Assembly: GCA_006503475.1 (NCBI GenBank) | Contig: RSEH01000199.1 | Span: 25,946-89,945 of the forward strand | DNA length: 64,000 nt | DNA from: Stentor roeselii | Taxonomy: Eukaryota > Ciliophora > Heterotrichea > Heterotrichida > Stentoridae | Direction: 5' to 3' | Shown here: piece by piece, positions 31,309-41,586 of the stretch | How the letters are laid out: the number at the start of each line of letters is the position of its first letter | Numbering within the stretch: the stretch's first letter is position 1 | Notes under the pieces: generated by a model | Databases searched by the model: none | The model's input: only the letters and a program-made list of their open reading frames with translations | Told to the model about the DNA's origin: nothing | Position numbers and translations under genes: made by a program

Positions 31309-32199
31309 ATAATGTTTATATTAATTTTAAATAAGGAGTTTTTTTAGAATAGAGATTTCAGATAAAATTATTATCTAATACATTTATATTATTACTGGTT
31401 TTTGTTGTATTGGGATGCATTGTGCCCATGGATCTAATTCTTCAAGGTTTCTTCCATATTATTAGTTTTATATTATCATATTAAGTGATATAGGATTCTA
31501 TATTAAATTTAAAAAATAACATATTAAAATGAGTGGAATATATCTGAATATATGGAAGATATAGAAGAAAAAACCTTTAATATCAACTGGATAGCACGAG
31601 GAATGAAAATAAACTGTAAAGGATAAATGATTTACATTAGAAGGTATCAAAAGATGAAAAGATATCATATTCGAAAATTACTGAGCGATATTAAAAAGAC
31701 GAACTACACAGACTTTTACTAGAACATGAAATAGGAAATAATGGAGGTCATCATCTAAAAAGAATGTATTTATCAAAATAAGAGCAAAGGTTTTGAATGT
31801 GAGAAATAAATTAATATTAAAACTTAGATTTTCTACAATTCAAAATAAAATCAATTGATATCTAATTTCGGATCTGAGATACGGAATGAAATGTTTCATA
31901 AAGCAACATCAGTTTTATATTGTTTTAAAAAATGAAGAACAATAAGGATAACTTCACAAAGAATGAATTGATGAAATTTTAATCATTAATTAAAAATAAC
32001 ATATAAATTGGTTCGAAAAAAAATTTCAACATGATAATTTTATAATATACTAAAAAAATAAAAGAAACCAAAAAGATACCGGAAAAGAAAAGTAGATAGA
32101 GGATGAAGTAAAAAATAATTGCAAAAGTTGATACATTTAATTATATAAACAAATAAACTAAAAGAAGTATAAATTTTAAAATATTTAAAACATCTACAT

Positions 32200-32600
32200 C
32201 TAGTATCCAATTGATGATTATTTTATACAATATGAAATGGTTTATTCAAATGATAAGAGAGCATTAATGATTATAGGAAAATCTGATATTGGTAAAACTA
32301 AATTATGCAAGATTGGTGCAGGATTTGCTATGATAACAAATTAAGAATCATTTAAAAATTTTGATCATAAGAAATTCTTAATCTTTGATGATTACAAGTC
32401 GTATATAACCATGATAAGGGAAAAATGGATTGAATTAATACATTGTGATGATGAAAGAAGAATAAATGTAAGCACTTATCTGTCAAGATCAATAAAGTCT
32501 CTAGAAAAGTAATCACATCTAAACAAACAATGATGTAATTTACTATTCAAAGAAGTTGGGCAGTTGATTGGCAATAAAAAAGAAGAGTACTTGAAATAAT
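32200..32600 (+). pseudogene. Rep-like superfamily 3 helicase, decayed or recoded
   Basis: The frame shows, in order and at family spacing, a Walker A (GKSDIGKT, 32276-32299), a Walker B (FLIFDDY, 32375-32395), a motif C-like VITSK (32509-32523) and KRRV (32578-32589) at the arginine-finger position. This order is typical of the SF3 helicase domain of Rep proteins from small circular DNA replicons. TAG at 32201, TAA at 32342 and further TAA codons interrupt it, and a shift of frame near 32505 is needed to reach motif C. None of the stops is inside a 15-nt intron. Upstream (31550-32200) continues as A-rich coding-like sequence where I cannot place the endonuclease motifs securely. Probably a relic; a code with TAA/TAG as glutamine is the alternative. 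Confidence 0.5.
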
Positions 32601-33187
32601 TATACAATATGGATGCAGACTACTAAAACCAGAAATATTAAGTATAAATAAAGATTAAAACTAAAAATGAAAGTCAATCAATATCAAATTATCAGTAAAT
32701 ATCAAATAGTAATCAAACGAAATCACAAAGAAATAATTAAATAATATGTAGACAGATTCAGATGAATTTAATTTTACCTCAGAAGTTAAAATTAACAACA
32801 AGAATGAAATAACATTTAATAACGCTAGAAAAAAAACAATGATATTATATTTAAGACAGTAATATCATAGAAAAAATTTTCTAGAATAACAGAAGAAATC
32901 AATCATATACTAATGAAAATCTAATCTCATTCAAAAATTTACAGAAATGATGAACAAGTTACAAGAAAACAAATGAAAATTAAAAAAAAAGTAGAATTTG
33001 AAGAATACATCAAGACGAATACAATAATGTATTGGTTTACAGACTAAAATCAATATCACAATCAATAAGAAAGATATAGATTCTTATAGGAATAAAATAA
33101 TTAACTAATTCGATTTTCTCAACTTTCAGCTATTCTCATTTATTATCCCAACCTCTGCTTTTTTAGGTTAAATTTCCAGCTTTTAAA

Positions 33188-33209
33188 TTATTGAACCAGG
33201 TATTATCTC
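33188..33209 (-). repeat. Right imperfect terminal inverted repeat
   Basis: Reverse complement ends in GGTTCAATAA, identical to the left end, and begins GAGATAATACC, near-identical to the left repeat. Confidence 0.5.
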
Positions 33210-33239
33210 AATCTCTTTTATTACATCACTACTGATACT

Positions 33240-33368
33240 AGTTGTGCTTTAAACGAAACTGCGGCGAGACTATATGATTTCGATAGAGAAAGTTATTATA
33301 ACATCGCAAAAAACTGGACAGAAAACTATGCTTCAGAAAATCCAATAAACCTATCATGGTTTTATTAA
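33240..33368 (+). pseudogene. Ubiquitin-conjugating enzyme E2, 3' segment of split gene
   Basis: Encodes ALNETAARLYDFDRESY then NIAKNWTENYA, the characteristic last two helices of the UBC fold (typical E2s: an EIA-containing helix, a DR-Y segment and a WT-KYA helix), then a short tail to TAA at 33366. It begins exactly where the 5' segment at 30924-31268 stops. The frame is intact, so the split looks recent or is repaired by removing the insert. No start codon of its own is evident. Confidence 0.8.
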
Positions 33369-33522
33369 TCATCCTTTAATTAAAGATCTTGAAATTATCT
33401 ACAATAATAAAAAAATCCATTTTCTTATTACAATAAATAATTCTAATAGCAGCATTGATGAAACTTTGCATACATTAAAAAACTTCCCAAATCCATTGAA
33501 ATCAACTCAAAATTCATCCATT

Positions 33523-34071
33523 CTAATCCCAATTGAATTTATTATACCTAAAAGCTGCATAATCACTTGAAATCTCGTACTTCTTATCAAACAGATTATT
33601 ATATGGAATCTCTCCGAATTTCTTCTCAACCCTTTCTTTTGCCGACTCGCCTTTTTGAAGGAGATCCTCTACCCACTTCAAAAAATTTTGAATATCAGCA
33701 TAAGCGGTATATTCAACCCAAAACTCAGCTTTGTTCTGAAGTTTCCAGAATTCCTCAATGGTAGGCAAATCTAAACTTTTCCCTTTATGACTATAAGGCG
33801 GATACTTAAGCTTCAACTTCTTAGGATCCAAAAATTCCCTGCACTGATACCTATCAAAAATCTTAAATCCATCTAAATTCGAATCCTCAAAGTTGAAAAC
33901 AGCAGAAGTGCCTTTAATATCCTCATGATACGAAGGAGGTCCAAAAACATGCACAAGCATCGCAGGTGAAAACATGACCTTCGTCTTCCCAGGGATCATT
34001 TTATTTAAAATAATGATTCGAGTGTCAAAAGCCCTCCAAGCCTGATATCCCCGAGTAAGCAACCCAATCAT
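33523..34071 (-). CDS. Unknown 182-residue protein
   Basis: A single exon, ATG 34071 to TAG. Composition is ordinary globular with many aromatics (EFWVEYTAYADIQNFLKWVED) and no signal peptide or membrane helix. The N-terminus, MIGLLTRGYQAWRAFDTRII, could be a short mitochondrial presequence, but this is weak. I recognise no domain. Its start codon is 9 nt (TATAATTAA) from that of the diverging EF-hand/C2 gene, so regulation is probably shared. Confidence 0.7.
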   Translation of the reverse strand: MIGLLTRGYQAWRAFDTRIIILNKMIPGKTKVMFSPAMLVHVFGPPSYHEDIKGTSAVFNFEDSNLDGFKIFDRYQCREFLDPKKLKLKYPPYSHKGKSLDLPTIEEFWKLQNKAEFWVEYTAYADIQNFLKWVEDLLQKGESAKERVEKKFGEIPYNNLFDKKYEISSDYAAFRYNKFNWD

Positions 34072-34080
34072 TATAATTAA

Positions 34081-35394
34081 ATGGGTGGAGATGAACCAAG
34101 TACGACACGTCTCGAGTCGTTACGCAAGCTTTTCGCAGAAATGGACATAAACCATGATAACAACCTTTCATTCAACGAGTTCCATCAATACTTATCTACA
34201 AGGTCAGGAAAAGATTTCAACTCAGAACTTTTAGGAGAGATTTTTAGAACTATTGACCGTGACCAGAACTCAGTCGTTACCATCAATGAGTTCATTCAAG
34301 GCTTCTGCAAAGCTGAAAATATCATCTTGACTAGTATGAGGCAGGTGAAAGACCGAATCGCTGAAAATAGTGAAAATTTTACAAATGCTCAAAGAAATCT
34401 GGTTGAAGCCAAAGCGAAAAATATGAAAGGTACTCCTGAGAATAGCCTTTATGTTTGTATTAAAAAAGCGGAAAACCTTAAACCTGCTTCTGTGACTGGG
34501 AATAAAGCGCCTGTTGTTTTGATTAAAGTTGAGGAAAATGAAACTCAAACGACACCGATCCCTGACCCGGTTAACCCGGAATGGAATCAAAGCTTTACGA
34601 TTCCTGTTGTAAATGGAAAGGATGATATTGTTGTTGAGGTCTGGGATACTGAAAGGTCGAAAAAAGTGAATTTGATTGGAGAGGTCAGGATTCCCTTCTC
34701 AGCTTTAACCAGCATGGAACTAAGTGAAGACTTTTTAGACCTCAAGAATAAAGCAGGAAAGATACAAGGAAGACTTTTAATGAGTCTTCAATGGATCCAC
34801 GACTTACCAAGTTACTTAGAGCGACTTATCACAGACTACGAAGCTGCTTTGAATGAAGACAAGAACGAACTTGAGAATCTCGAGAAGTACATGAAAGAAT
34901 TACTTATACCTCTCAAAGAAAATGTCTTACCTTCTTGGATAACGAAGAATGATGGAGTGAAAATGGTAGAACAGGTAGTTTCAAGCACTGTGAATGATTT
35001 ATTTGTGAAAACAGTAGAACCTTATTTCAAATGGCCTTTTTTCACCAGGATTAGCATCTATTTTTATGTGCTTTTCTCAATTTTAGCGATGTTTGCCCGG
35101 CCTGGATATTTTGATGTACTTTTTATGTAGGTCACTGTCTCAGTTTCGGTTTTGCTTGTCTTTATTAAAAATCAGGATATCCCGGTTTACTTTAGAATTT
35201 TTTCTTTTGCTTTGATTTTGTCGCAGTTTGTTGATGTTGTTTGGATTTTGCTTTATTTCAAGGTAGGATGTAGCTAGGAATTCGCTTCTGGAGATGTTTT
35301 GAAGTTTGTTGTGCTTGTTTTTTCTGTTGCGAATTTCGCTGTTAAGTGTGTCTGCGCTGCTGTTTTGTGGAAGAATTCTATTGATTTGAGTTAG
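34081..35394 (+). CDS. EF-hand and C2-domain protein with C-terminal membrane helices
   Basis: Two 15-nt introns (35116-35130, GTACTTTTTATGTAG; 35263-35277, GTAGGATGTAGCTAG) give about 427 residues. Two EF-hands stand near the N-terminus (DINHDNNLSFNEF and DRDQNSVVTINEF, both with good calcium ligands). A C2 domain follows (about residues 125-240: SLYVCIKKAENL, DPVNPEWNQSFTIPV, VEVWDTE). A coiled region leads to about four hydrophobic helices (residues ~320-420). This suggests a calcium-responsive protein anchored in a membrane, perhaps the endoplasmic reticulum or cortical alveoli, with the sensor domains in the cytosol (inference). Without the introns, the last two exons would be missed. 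Stop TAG. Confidence 0.85.
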
Positions 35395-35611
35395 GATAGA
35401 TAAGGTTGTTTATGCTTTCTTTGATTGTATGGGAATGATGCAGGATATTTATGTTATGAATAAATATTACTTAGTAATTTTAAGTAAACTTCCCTAATAC
35501 AAGCTCCAAAAAAACAACAAAAATGACTAAAATCCACAACCCATTCAATAAACCAAATCTCAACAGTTTTTCATCTTAACCCAAAACCTAATAGAACTCT
35601 AATCGTTCATA

Positions 35612-36538
35612 ATGGGAAATTCTGAAATGAAAGTACCTGCCAATTAGGTATGCTGTCAAAAAGGTATCTGCACGCCTCAATACGAAATAACCTTCCAAGA
35701 GTTCGAGTACAAGTCCCGTTTATCTCCATGCCCGCCAGTTCACCAAGAAATATTCAAATCATTCGCAGCCGAAGGCGAGTCGCAACTATCAAGTCAAGAC
35801 ACATCACGTCAACTAAAGCTAGAACAAGCGCTAATATACGCCAAAAAGCTTCGTCTTCGAATAGTCTCCTCATCAACCTTAAAAAAAAACACAGAATACA
35901 CGATTTCAACTTTAGGTCTCGATCATTCAAAACGAGGTACAAAAGACGGTTTCACTTACTTTGGGTGTAAGCGAAATATTTCTTCATCAAACAAGAAACA
36001 AGTGATAAATGATGTGATTTTTCCAGTGGATGATAAAAGTCTTGCTGAAAAACATCGAGGACAACATTTCTGCATTTTTTATGATTTGAATAAAGACTCT
36101 TATGTTATTCGGGATTTTTCAGTTGGATTTGGGACTTTTGTAAAGGTGAGTGATATGGTTATTATCAAGGATAATTTCTTGTTGTTTATGGGTGAACATT
36201 ACTTGTTGTTTAATTTGTCACCGGATGAAGCGGTTTTGAGGGTTAAGCTGTTTGGGCCACCTTCAAGTGATAAGATTTATGAGTATAATTGTACTGAGTA
36301 TATGGAAAATTGTGTCAAGATTGGAAGAGGAGGGTTTTGTGATATTATTATTGAGGACTCTTTGGCTTCGAAAGTTCAGTGTTGTGTTAATTTTAACTCT
36401 AGGTGGGTACTTGTTGATGGTGATGGAGAACGATCTAGCACGAACGGTGTCTGGCTATACCTAAGTGAGCCTCTCGAGATCGTCCACGGTATGTTCTTCA
36501 AAGCAAACCACACAGTCTTCCAAGCCTCCTTGTTTTAA
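35612..36538 (+). CDS. FHA-domain protein with N-myristoylation signal
   Basis: The start is MGNSEMK from ATG 35612. A 15-nt intron at 35633-35647 (GTACCTGCCAATTAG) leads into VCCQKG and a continuous frame to 36538, about 303 residues. MGNS fits an N-myristoylation site and the nearby CC could be acylated, so membrane attachment is likely. Two FHA-like regions are visible. The first is around KHRGQHFCIFYDL to GFGTFVKVSD. The second, clearer one has VKIGRGGFCDIII, SLASKVQC and STNGVWLY. FHA domains bind phosphothreonine peptides, so it is probably a membrane-linked phospho-reader. Upstream DNA is G-poor on the sense strand. Confidence 0.85.
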
Positions 36539-36574
36539 GTGTATCCAAAATCTATTTAAACTAAAAATGCATGT

Positions 36575-37621
36575 CTATTCTCTCAGCAAGTCCTTCTGAC
36601 TCAACACCTTAAAATTCAAAGTTTTCCGTCCATCAATGACCTTCTCTAAAATACTCGGCTTGCTTCGGCTTTGCTTCAACATACAACTCAAAGGACTGAT
36701 TTTAGCTAAATGATCACCGACAGGTGTAAAAATATTCTGCCCACTGTAAAAAGTGCTAGTTTTCTTATCAAGCAACTTAGGCCGAGCAGTATTTTGAGTA
36801 GCACTTCTTGGATACTGTTTAAACTCTTTAACCAGCTGCATTTTCATCATTTGCTCTAATTTTTTCACGTTAAAATTTTCACGATCTACAGGTTTCGGTG
36901 TTTTTCTTCTTAAAAGTCTTTCAGAAACATGGACTTCTAAAGGAACTTTTATCAATGCAGGGACTTCTTCACGGTTAAAACGCTTTTCACTTGATTTTAA
37001 CACGGGAAGCATCCAGGGAGAGTAAAAAGGACGGGCTTCGATGGGAATGTGCAACTTGCTGTAGAGGTTTAGAGAACTTGACCATTTATGGTCTTGAAGA
37101 GAGGAAGTTATTGACTTTAAGAGGCAGATGTACTCGATGCCCACTGCACTCTTTGTGTATGTGTCGAGGAATTCGAACAGGGAGTCGTATAGATCTCCGA
37201 AGCTTAGCCAGGACTTGCCTTTCAAGTCTACTCGTTTGTCGTGGTGAAGGTTTCGTTCCAGGTTTTCGAAGTTTTCACGTTTTGTTTGGGAATAAGCTAC
37301 TGTAAATAACCCAATATAAACCTTTTCAGATATCCCAGCAATTTTCAAAGGATTGACAGTTTCCCACAAACTCTGAAAAACTTTAAGCAGCCCTCTACTC
37401 CTTCTTATTAAATTTCTCTTAAAAAGTGAAGAAGCCTTATAAGTATCTTGAAACTCTCCTCTTTGAACAGTGATAAAGCAAATAGGAGACTCTTTAGAAA
37501 CCCAAACATTTTCATCTGACTTGTTTTTTTCGCTTCTGCTCATCCATTTAAGACCTGGATGACGAAGAGAAGAGTACTCGCGTGTTAAATAAAAAGCTTC
37601 ATCGAATATGCAGGGGTCCAT
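36575..37621 (-). CDS. Unknown 348-residue protein
   Basis: Taken from ATG 37621 (MDPCIFDEAFYLTREYSSLR). A longer frame reaches 37867 but would overlap the diverging TBC gene and is low complexity. The first half is globular (IEYICLLKSITSSLQDHKW); the second half is basic and Ser/Pro-rich with a conserved-looking LLRRKTPKPVDRENFNVKKL. No recognised domain, signal or membrane helix. It converges on the FHA gene with 36 nt between stops. Confidence 0.7.
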   Translation of the reverse strand: MDPCIFDEAFYLTREYSSLRHPGLKWMSRSEKNKSDENVWVSKESPICFITVQRGEFQDTYKASSLFKRNLIRRSRGLLKVFQSLWETVNPLKIAGISEKVYIGLFTVAYSQTKRENFENLERNLHHDKRVDLKGKSWLSFGDLYDSLFEFLDTYTKSAVGIEYICLLKSITSSLQDHKWSSSLNLYSKLHIPIEARPFYSPWMLPVLKSSEKRFNREEVPALIKVPLEVHVSERLLRRKTPKPVDRENFNVKKLEQMMKMQLVKEFKQYPRSATQNTARPKLLDKKTSTFYSGQNIFTPVGDHLAKISPLSCMLKQSRSKPSILEKVIDGRKTLNFKVLSQKDLLRE

Positions 37622-37660
37622 GATGAGATTAATGAGGATAGGGAAAAGTGAGTCATTATT

Positions 37661-39373
37661 ATGGATATTTTTAAATGGAAAGAACTTCTGCAAGTTGAAG
37701 ATTGTGAACTTTTCGATATTGAAACTAAACTTGATCTTCATAATCAGAGAGTCATTGCTTCTGATGTCGATCGAACTAGATCTTCTTTGTTGACTCTTGA
37801 GGAAAAGAATGACTTGGAAAAATTGTTGACGTATTATTGCAAGGAATTTAATACTTCGTATAAACAAGGTATGAATGAAATTTTAGCTCCTTTTTTGTAC
37901 ATGGCTCGAGATGGCTTGGTATTATGCCAAGTATACCAATACTTCAAGTCTTTTCTCCACAAATATCTTCCAACCATGTACGCAGACCAGTCATTCAAAC
38001 CTCTCCAAGCAATGTTCATGCTCTTCAAGCTGCTTCTTCGTTACTTCGACCCTCGTTTAAGTACATTTTTCTTAGTGAACCATATCGAGCCTCAATCATT
38101 CATGACACCTTGGCTTCTGACTCTCTTCGCAGGAAAGATTTCAAACATTGAGTCGTTGTTTTACCTTTGGGAAGAGATAATTCATGAAAACGACGTCATT
38201 TTCTCAGTTTTTCTGTCAATCGCGATCATTTTAGACAACAAAGACTGCATCGCCCTTTGCACAGACAAGATCATTCCTCAGCTAATTTCACAGATTTCAC
38301 TTGAAAACATTGAAAAACTCAAATTTTTTATCAATAATGCAAAAGAACTGAAGAAAAGTCTTCCTTATTCTGTACTGCTTAGTTTATATGAATGTGATGT
38401 TTTTAATCTTGAAGCTATTGACTCACTTATTGAAAATCTTGAAAAAGAAGCTGTGTTGTCACTTGGACCGAAAGAAGTTCTTCATAGGGCTTATCCTGAA
38501 ATTGATATTTGTAATTGTGAGGATCTGTCTTGTGAATGGCGCACAGGACGTGGTCACAACATTCCCTTAGTTCTAATCGACTGCCGTCTAGATCGTTCTC
38601 GATGCTTTGGAATCCTTCCAAATTCAGTGCTACTCGACGCCCAGGCCTACTCAGACACTGAGTTCATGTTAAACTTTCCAGATAAGTTCATTCCAATGCG
38701 TTCTATTTTTCACTTCTGCTTGATGTCTTCATCATTCTACAAGGGACAATGTTTCGACCTGAGCCAAATGGCTGAGACTAGTAACGATATCGAGCAAAAC
38801 ATGATCGAAAACCTTTTGCAGGTCTTTTTAATGAAAGGTTTTCCCTTTATCAGTGTGCTTCAAGGCGGCTTTGATAAAGTCCACGATCTTGCCTTAGAAC
38901 TTTACATAAAACTTGAAAACCATGATAAGCAGACTTGCCCTCTCTGCATCCAAGACCGTAAAAAATCCGATTCAAAATCAAAATCCTTCCGAACCCACCG
39001 AAAACCTTCAGAGCCCCCATTAAAACCTAAAGAACAAAAAGAATCAAATTCAAGAAAATCTCAAAATGACAAATTTTTATTCATCTGCCAGAAACTCGAA
39101 GACAACGACCCAGAAGAATGCATGATAAACGTTTCCGATCAATGGTTCGGCATAAGTTTAGTTTCCAATGAACTGGTTCAAGAAATCATCCGGGTGAAAA
39201 TTTCAGGTCTTCAAAAACTGACGATTTTAAAAAAAGACCCAAAAATGATTGAAATAAAATTCGCCGAACATGGAAAAACTCTTTGTTTTCTAATGAAATC
39301 TGTTGATGAAGCGAAAGTTTGTGTTAATCAAATCGCGAAATATTTCCAAATGGCTTTAAATTTCCCAGTTTAA
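37661..39373 (+). CDS. TBC1D23-like protein (TBC plus rhodanese domains)
   Basis: 570 residues. The TBC domain occupies about residues 30-230 (YKQGMNEILAPFLYMARDG; MTPWLLTLFAG), and a rhodanese-like domain about 290-410 (LVLIDCRLDRSRCFGILPNS; VLQGGFDKVHDLALELY). A Lys/Ser-rich linker and a PH-like C-terminal domain end in NQIAKYFQMALNFPV. This domain order is that of TBC1D23. In animals that protein links golgin-captured endosomal vesicles to the WASH complex at the trans-Golgi and is considered catalytically inactive as a Rab GAP. The IxxDxxR arginine finger of active TBC domains is not evident. It starts 39 nt from a diverging gene, with the next gene only 11 nt downstream. Confidence 0.85.
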   Translation: MDIFKWKELLQVEDCELFDIETKLDLHNQRVIASDVDRTRSSLLTLEEKNDLEKLLTYYCKEFNTSYKQGMNEILAPFLYMARDGLVLCQVYQYFKSFLHKYLPTMYADQSFKPLQAMFMLFKLLLRYFDPRLSTFFLVNHIEPQSFMTPWLLTLFAGKISNIESLFYLWEEIIHENDVIFSVFLSIAIILDNKDCIALCTDKIIPQLISQISLENIEKLKFFINNAKELKKSLPYSVLLSLYECDVFNLEAIDSLIENLEKEAVLSLGPKEVLHRAYPEIDICNCEDLSCEWRTGRGHNIPLVLIDCRLDRSRCFGILPNSVLLDAQAYSDTEFMLNFPDKFIPMRSIFHFCLMSSSFYKGQCFDLSQMAETSNDIEQNMIENLLQVFLMKGFPFISVLQGGFDKVHDLALELYIKLENHDKQTCPLCIQDRKKSDSKSKSFRTHRKPSEPPLKPKEQKESNSRKSQNDKFLFICQKLEDNDPEECMINVSDQWFGISLVSNELVQEIIRVKISGLQKLTILKKDPKMIEIKFAEHGKTLCFLMKSVDEAKVCVNQIAKYFQMALNFPV

Positions 39374-39384
39374 TTAATAAAAGG

Positions 39385-39840
39385 ATGTGCGAATCCCCTT
39401 TAGCCAGTTTTAAATGCTCTTCACGGCAGATGTCTGCAAATCGCATTAAACCTGTGAATGACTTTCAAAATAGAGACCCTTTTGCTAGTTTGATGAAAAA
39501 TGTCTCTGCGAAACTTTTACCTCTTTCGCCTAAAGTCAAGTTACCTAAACTTTCAGTCGCTTTACCGCCTCGGCCGTCTTTTCAGGGGAGAAAGACTGAA
39601 AATTTGATGAAAGTTGTAAGTAATGAAGAACAGAAAAGTATTTTGAATAGTCCTTCGGAGTTTCCTTTTCAAAGGAAGGTCAAGGGAAAGAGGATTAAGT
39701 TAAAAGGAAGCTTTTCTAATTGTGAGTCTGGGGAAAGGAAAATTAAGAAGAAGAGAAATAGTGTTGTTGTACTGGAAACTGAAAATGATGTCACTTTTGG
39801 ACTGGTAGGTAAAATAATAACTAAAGATAGATTTGATTAA
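39385..39840 (+). CDS. Small basic protein, unknown
   Basis: 151 residues, Lys/Ser/Pro-rich and probably disordered (KLLPLSPKVKLPKLSVALPP; ERKIKKKRNSVVVLE). It starts 11 nt after the stop of the TBC1D23-like gene, so it has almost no promoter of its own and could be co-transcribed. No domain recognised. A candidate nuclear-localisation cluster (KIKKKR) is present. Confidence 0.6.
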   Translation: MCESPLASFKCSSRQMSANRIKPVNDFQNRDPFASLMKNVSAKLLPLSPKVKLPKLSVALPPRPSFQGRKTENLMKVVSNEEQKSILNSPSEFPFQRKVKGKRIKLKGSFSNCESGERKIKKKRNSVVVLETENDVTFGLVGKIITKDRFD

Positions 39841-39958
39841 AGTTGAACCATGAGTAAAAGGCGGGAAAGTTTTTATTAGATATTTTGAGGATTTTTATAA
39901 CAGATTAAGATTATGATATAAAGGAGTTTAAAGCCTCGGCCATTAATAAACTGAACTC

Positions 39959-41575
39959 ATGGCCAGCCCCTGCCTGCCCCATGTTCGTCAACAAGTAAAA
40001 GTCTCAGTCCAAATCGGTTCATCTCTCTTGCCATTCCCGTTATTCACCTGGACGCTAGTAAAAGACCTGAAAGATCAAATCTCAAAAAAAACCGGAATTG
40101 CCTCAAGTGACCAACGTTTATTTATAAACCACATCGAGCTTTCCAACAGCCATACACTAGGAGACTACGACTTATTCAACCACAAAAAAACCCGTTTTTT
40201 AGTCTTGGAATGCCAGAAAATGTTAGACTCGTTCATTCGAGTCGTTCCAGGCGCAGAGTGTCCGAGTCTTTTGTTTGATTTAATACAAAAAGCTGATCAA
40301 GGGCTTAAGTCAAATTTAGCTCCACAATTGACTTGGGATGGGACTTCAGGAGTTTATCTTTTACGAGATGTTTTTAGAAATGTTGTCGCAGTTTTTAAAC
40401 CTCTTGATGAAGAGGCGTTTGCACCTCAGAACCCTCGTGGGTATGTTAACTCCTTGTATAGTCCTGGCTTTCGGCCTGGTATCAAGTCAGGTGAGTCAGG
40501 ATATCGAGAAGTAGCAACATTTTTACTAGATCACGGCGGGTTTTCAGCTGTTCCAGCGACAGCTCTTGCTGAGTCGCAACACCCGACATACAAGTACGGA
40601 CAAAATGACTCACCTTCAGTAAAAAAAGGGTCTTTTCAGCAGTTTGTTAACAACAAAGGGTCAATAGAAGACTTTTCGATTAGTTTATTCACGAGGTTTG
40701 AAGTGCAGAAAATCGCGATTTTAGATCTTAGAATCTTGAACATGGATCGAAATGAGGCTAATATTTTAGTAACTGATGGGCCTGCGGGGCTTGTTCTGGT
40801 TCCAATCGATCACAGTCTTTCAATGCCAGAAACTCTAGAAATAAGCGAAATCGACCTATGCTGGATGAATTTTCCCCAATGCAAAGAAAAAACCGATGCC
40901 CACTGCGAAGAGTTCATATCATCTCTAGACCCTTTAAAAGACATAATCTTATTAAAAGACTCAATGCCAATCAGCGATAAATCCTTGACCCTTCTCAGGA
41001 CTTCCACACTTTTACTTAAAAAAGGGACAAAAGCCGGTTTAACCTTACAACAAATCGGTTCTTTACTCTTTCGCAAGGAAGACGACGATTCCCCTTCCGT
41101 GATAGAAAAAATTCTAACAAAATCAAAAGAACTACAAAAATCAATCCAAAAGTCACTAAACAAAAAGCTCCATTTAAAAAAGCATAACAAATCAACTCTT
41201 CCTTTCCAGGTCCTTACAAGAGCCCGGGCATATTCAAACGACTCACAAGAAGAAATGCTTAAACCTTCAGAAGAGAAATTTCAAGTCTTCGTGATAATCA
41301 ACGAAGTTGAAAACGAAGAAGAAGAAGACCTTCCTATAATCGAAGTTCCCTTTAGAAGTTTAAGTCTTCCATCTTTAGACTTCCAAGACTCTCGTAGTTC
41401 AAAAGAAAGTTTCAAAGCTTTTGACTCGAAATTGTTTAATTACATTGAAAGTTTCATAGACCTTGCCATTCAAAGCAAGTTAAAAGAAGTTCACAGTACT
41501 TGACATTTAGAAAACACGAACCCTAATGGAAGACCAAGAAGTGTAAGCGACGCTTTTGAAAGACTTTCAAATTAA
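39959..41575 (+). CDS. Type II PI 4-kinase gamma-like kinase with ubiquitin-like domain
   Basis: About 533 residues once a 15-nt intron at 41496-41510 (GTACTTGACATTTAG) is removed. The intron contains an in-frame TGA and adds a 22-residue tail to TAA 41573. An N-terminal ubiquitin-like domain (residues ~10-85: DLKDQISKKTGIASSDQRLF) precedes a PI3/4-kinase type II catalytic domain. That domain has GTSGVYLLRD and VAVFKPLDEEAFAPQNPRGY (ATP-binding Lys), then EVATFLLDHGGFSAVP, a KGSFQQFV motif, and the catalytic LRILNMDRNEANIL. This is the plant-type PI4K gamma (ubiquitin-like domain kinase) layout. Plant members mostly act as protein kinases, so the substrate is uncertain. It ends 11 nt from a converging gene. 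Confidence 0.9.
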
Positions 41576-41586
41576 CTTATTAAAAT

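Larger units (their letters stand above)
31277..33212. mobile_element. Insertion splitting the E2 gene, Rep-helicase-like, imperfect inverted ends
   Basis: About 1.95 kb of A-rich sequence sits between the two halves of the E2 gene. Near its ends are imperfect inverted repeats: GAGATCATTAGGTTCAATAA at 31289-31308 against the reverse complement of 33188-33209, plus ATTGAGATA at both ends. The + strand of its centre carries helicase motifs of Rep type (see the next entry). Exact borders and target duplication are not resolved. No TA- or other direct repeat both fits the ends and gives a convincing E2 junction, although joining at the TA of 31247 and the TA of 33239 restores the E2 frame. It could be an unexcised internal eliminated sequence, a DNA transposon or an integrated Rep plasmid/virus. 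Confidence 0.6.

Noticed and set aside
31683-31830. Rep endonuclease motif III (YLSKQEQRF-like) in the insertion
   Set aside because: It appears only in another frame and with stops read as Gln, so it is too weak to call.
31247-33240. TA-bounded excision giving a clean E2 junction
   Set aside because: Joining at the TA of 31247 restores the frame but deletes the NP residues expected in E2s; the other TA choices break the frame. Borders left unresolved.
36575-37867. Longer form of the minus-strand 348-residue gene
   Set aside because: The extra N-terminus overlaps the coding region of the diverging TBC gene and looks like its shadow.
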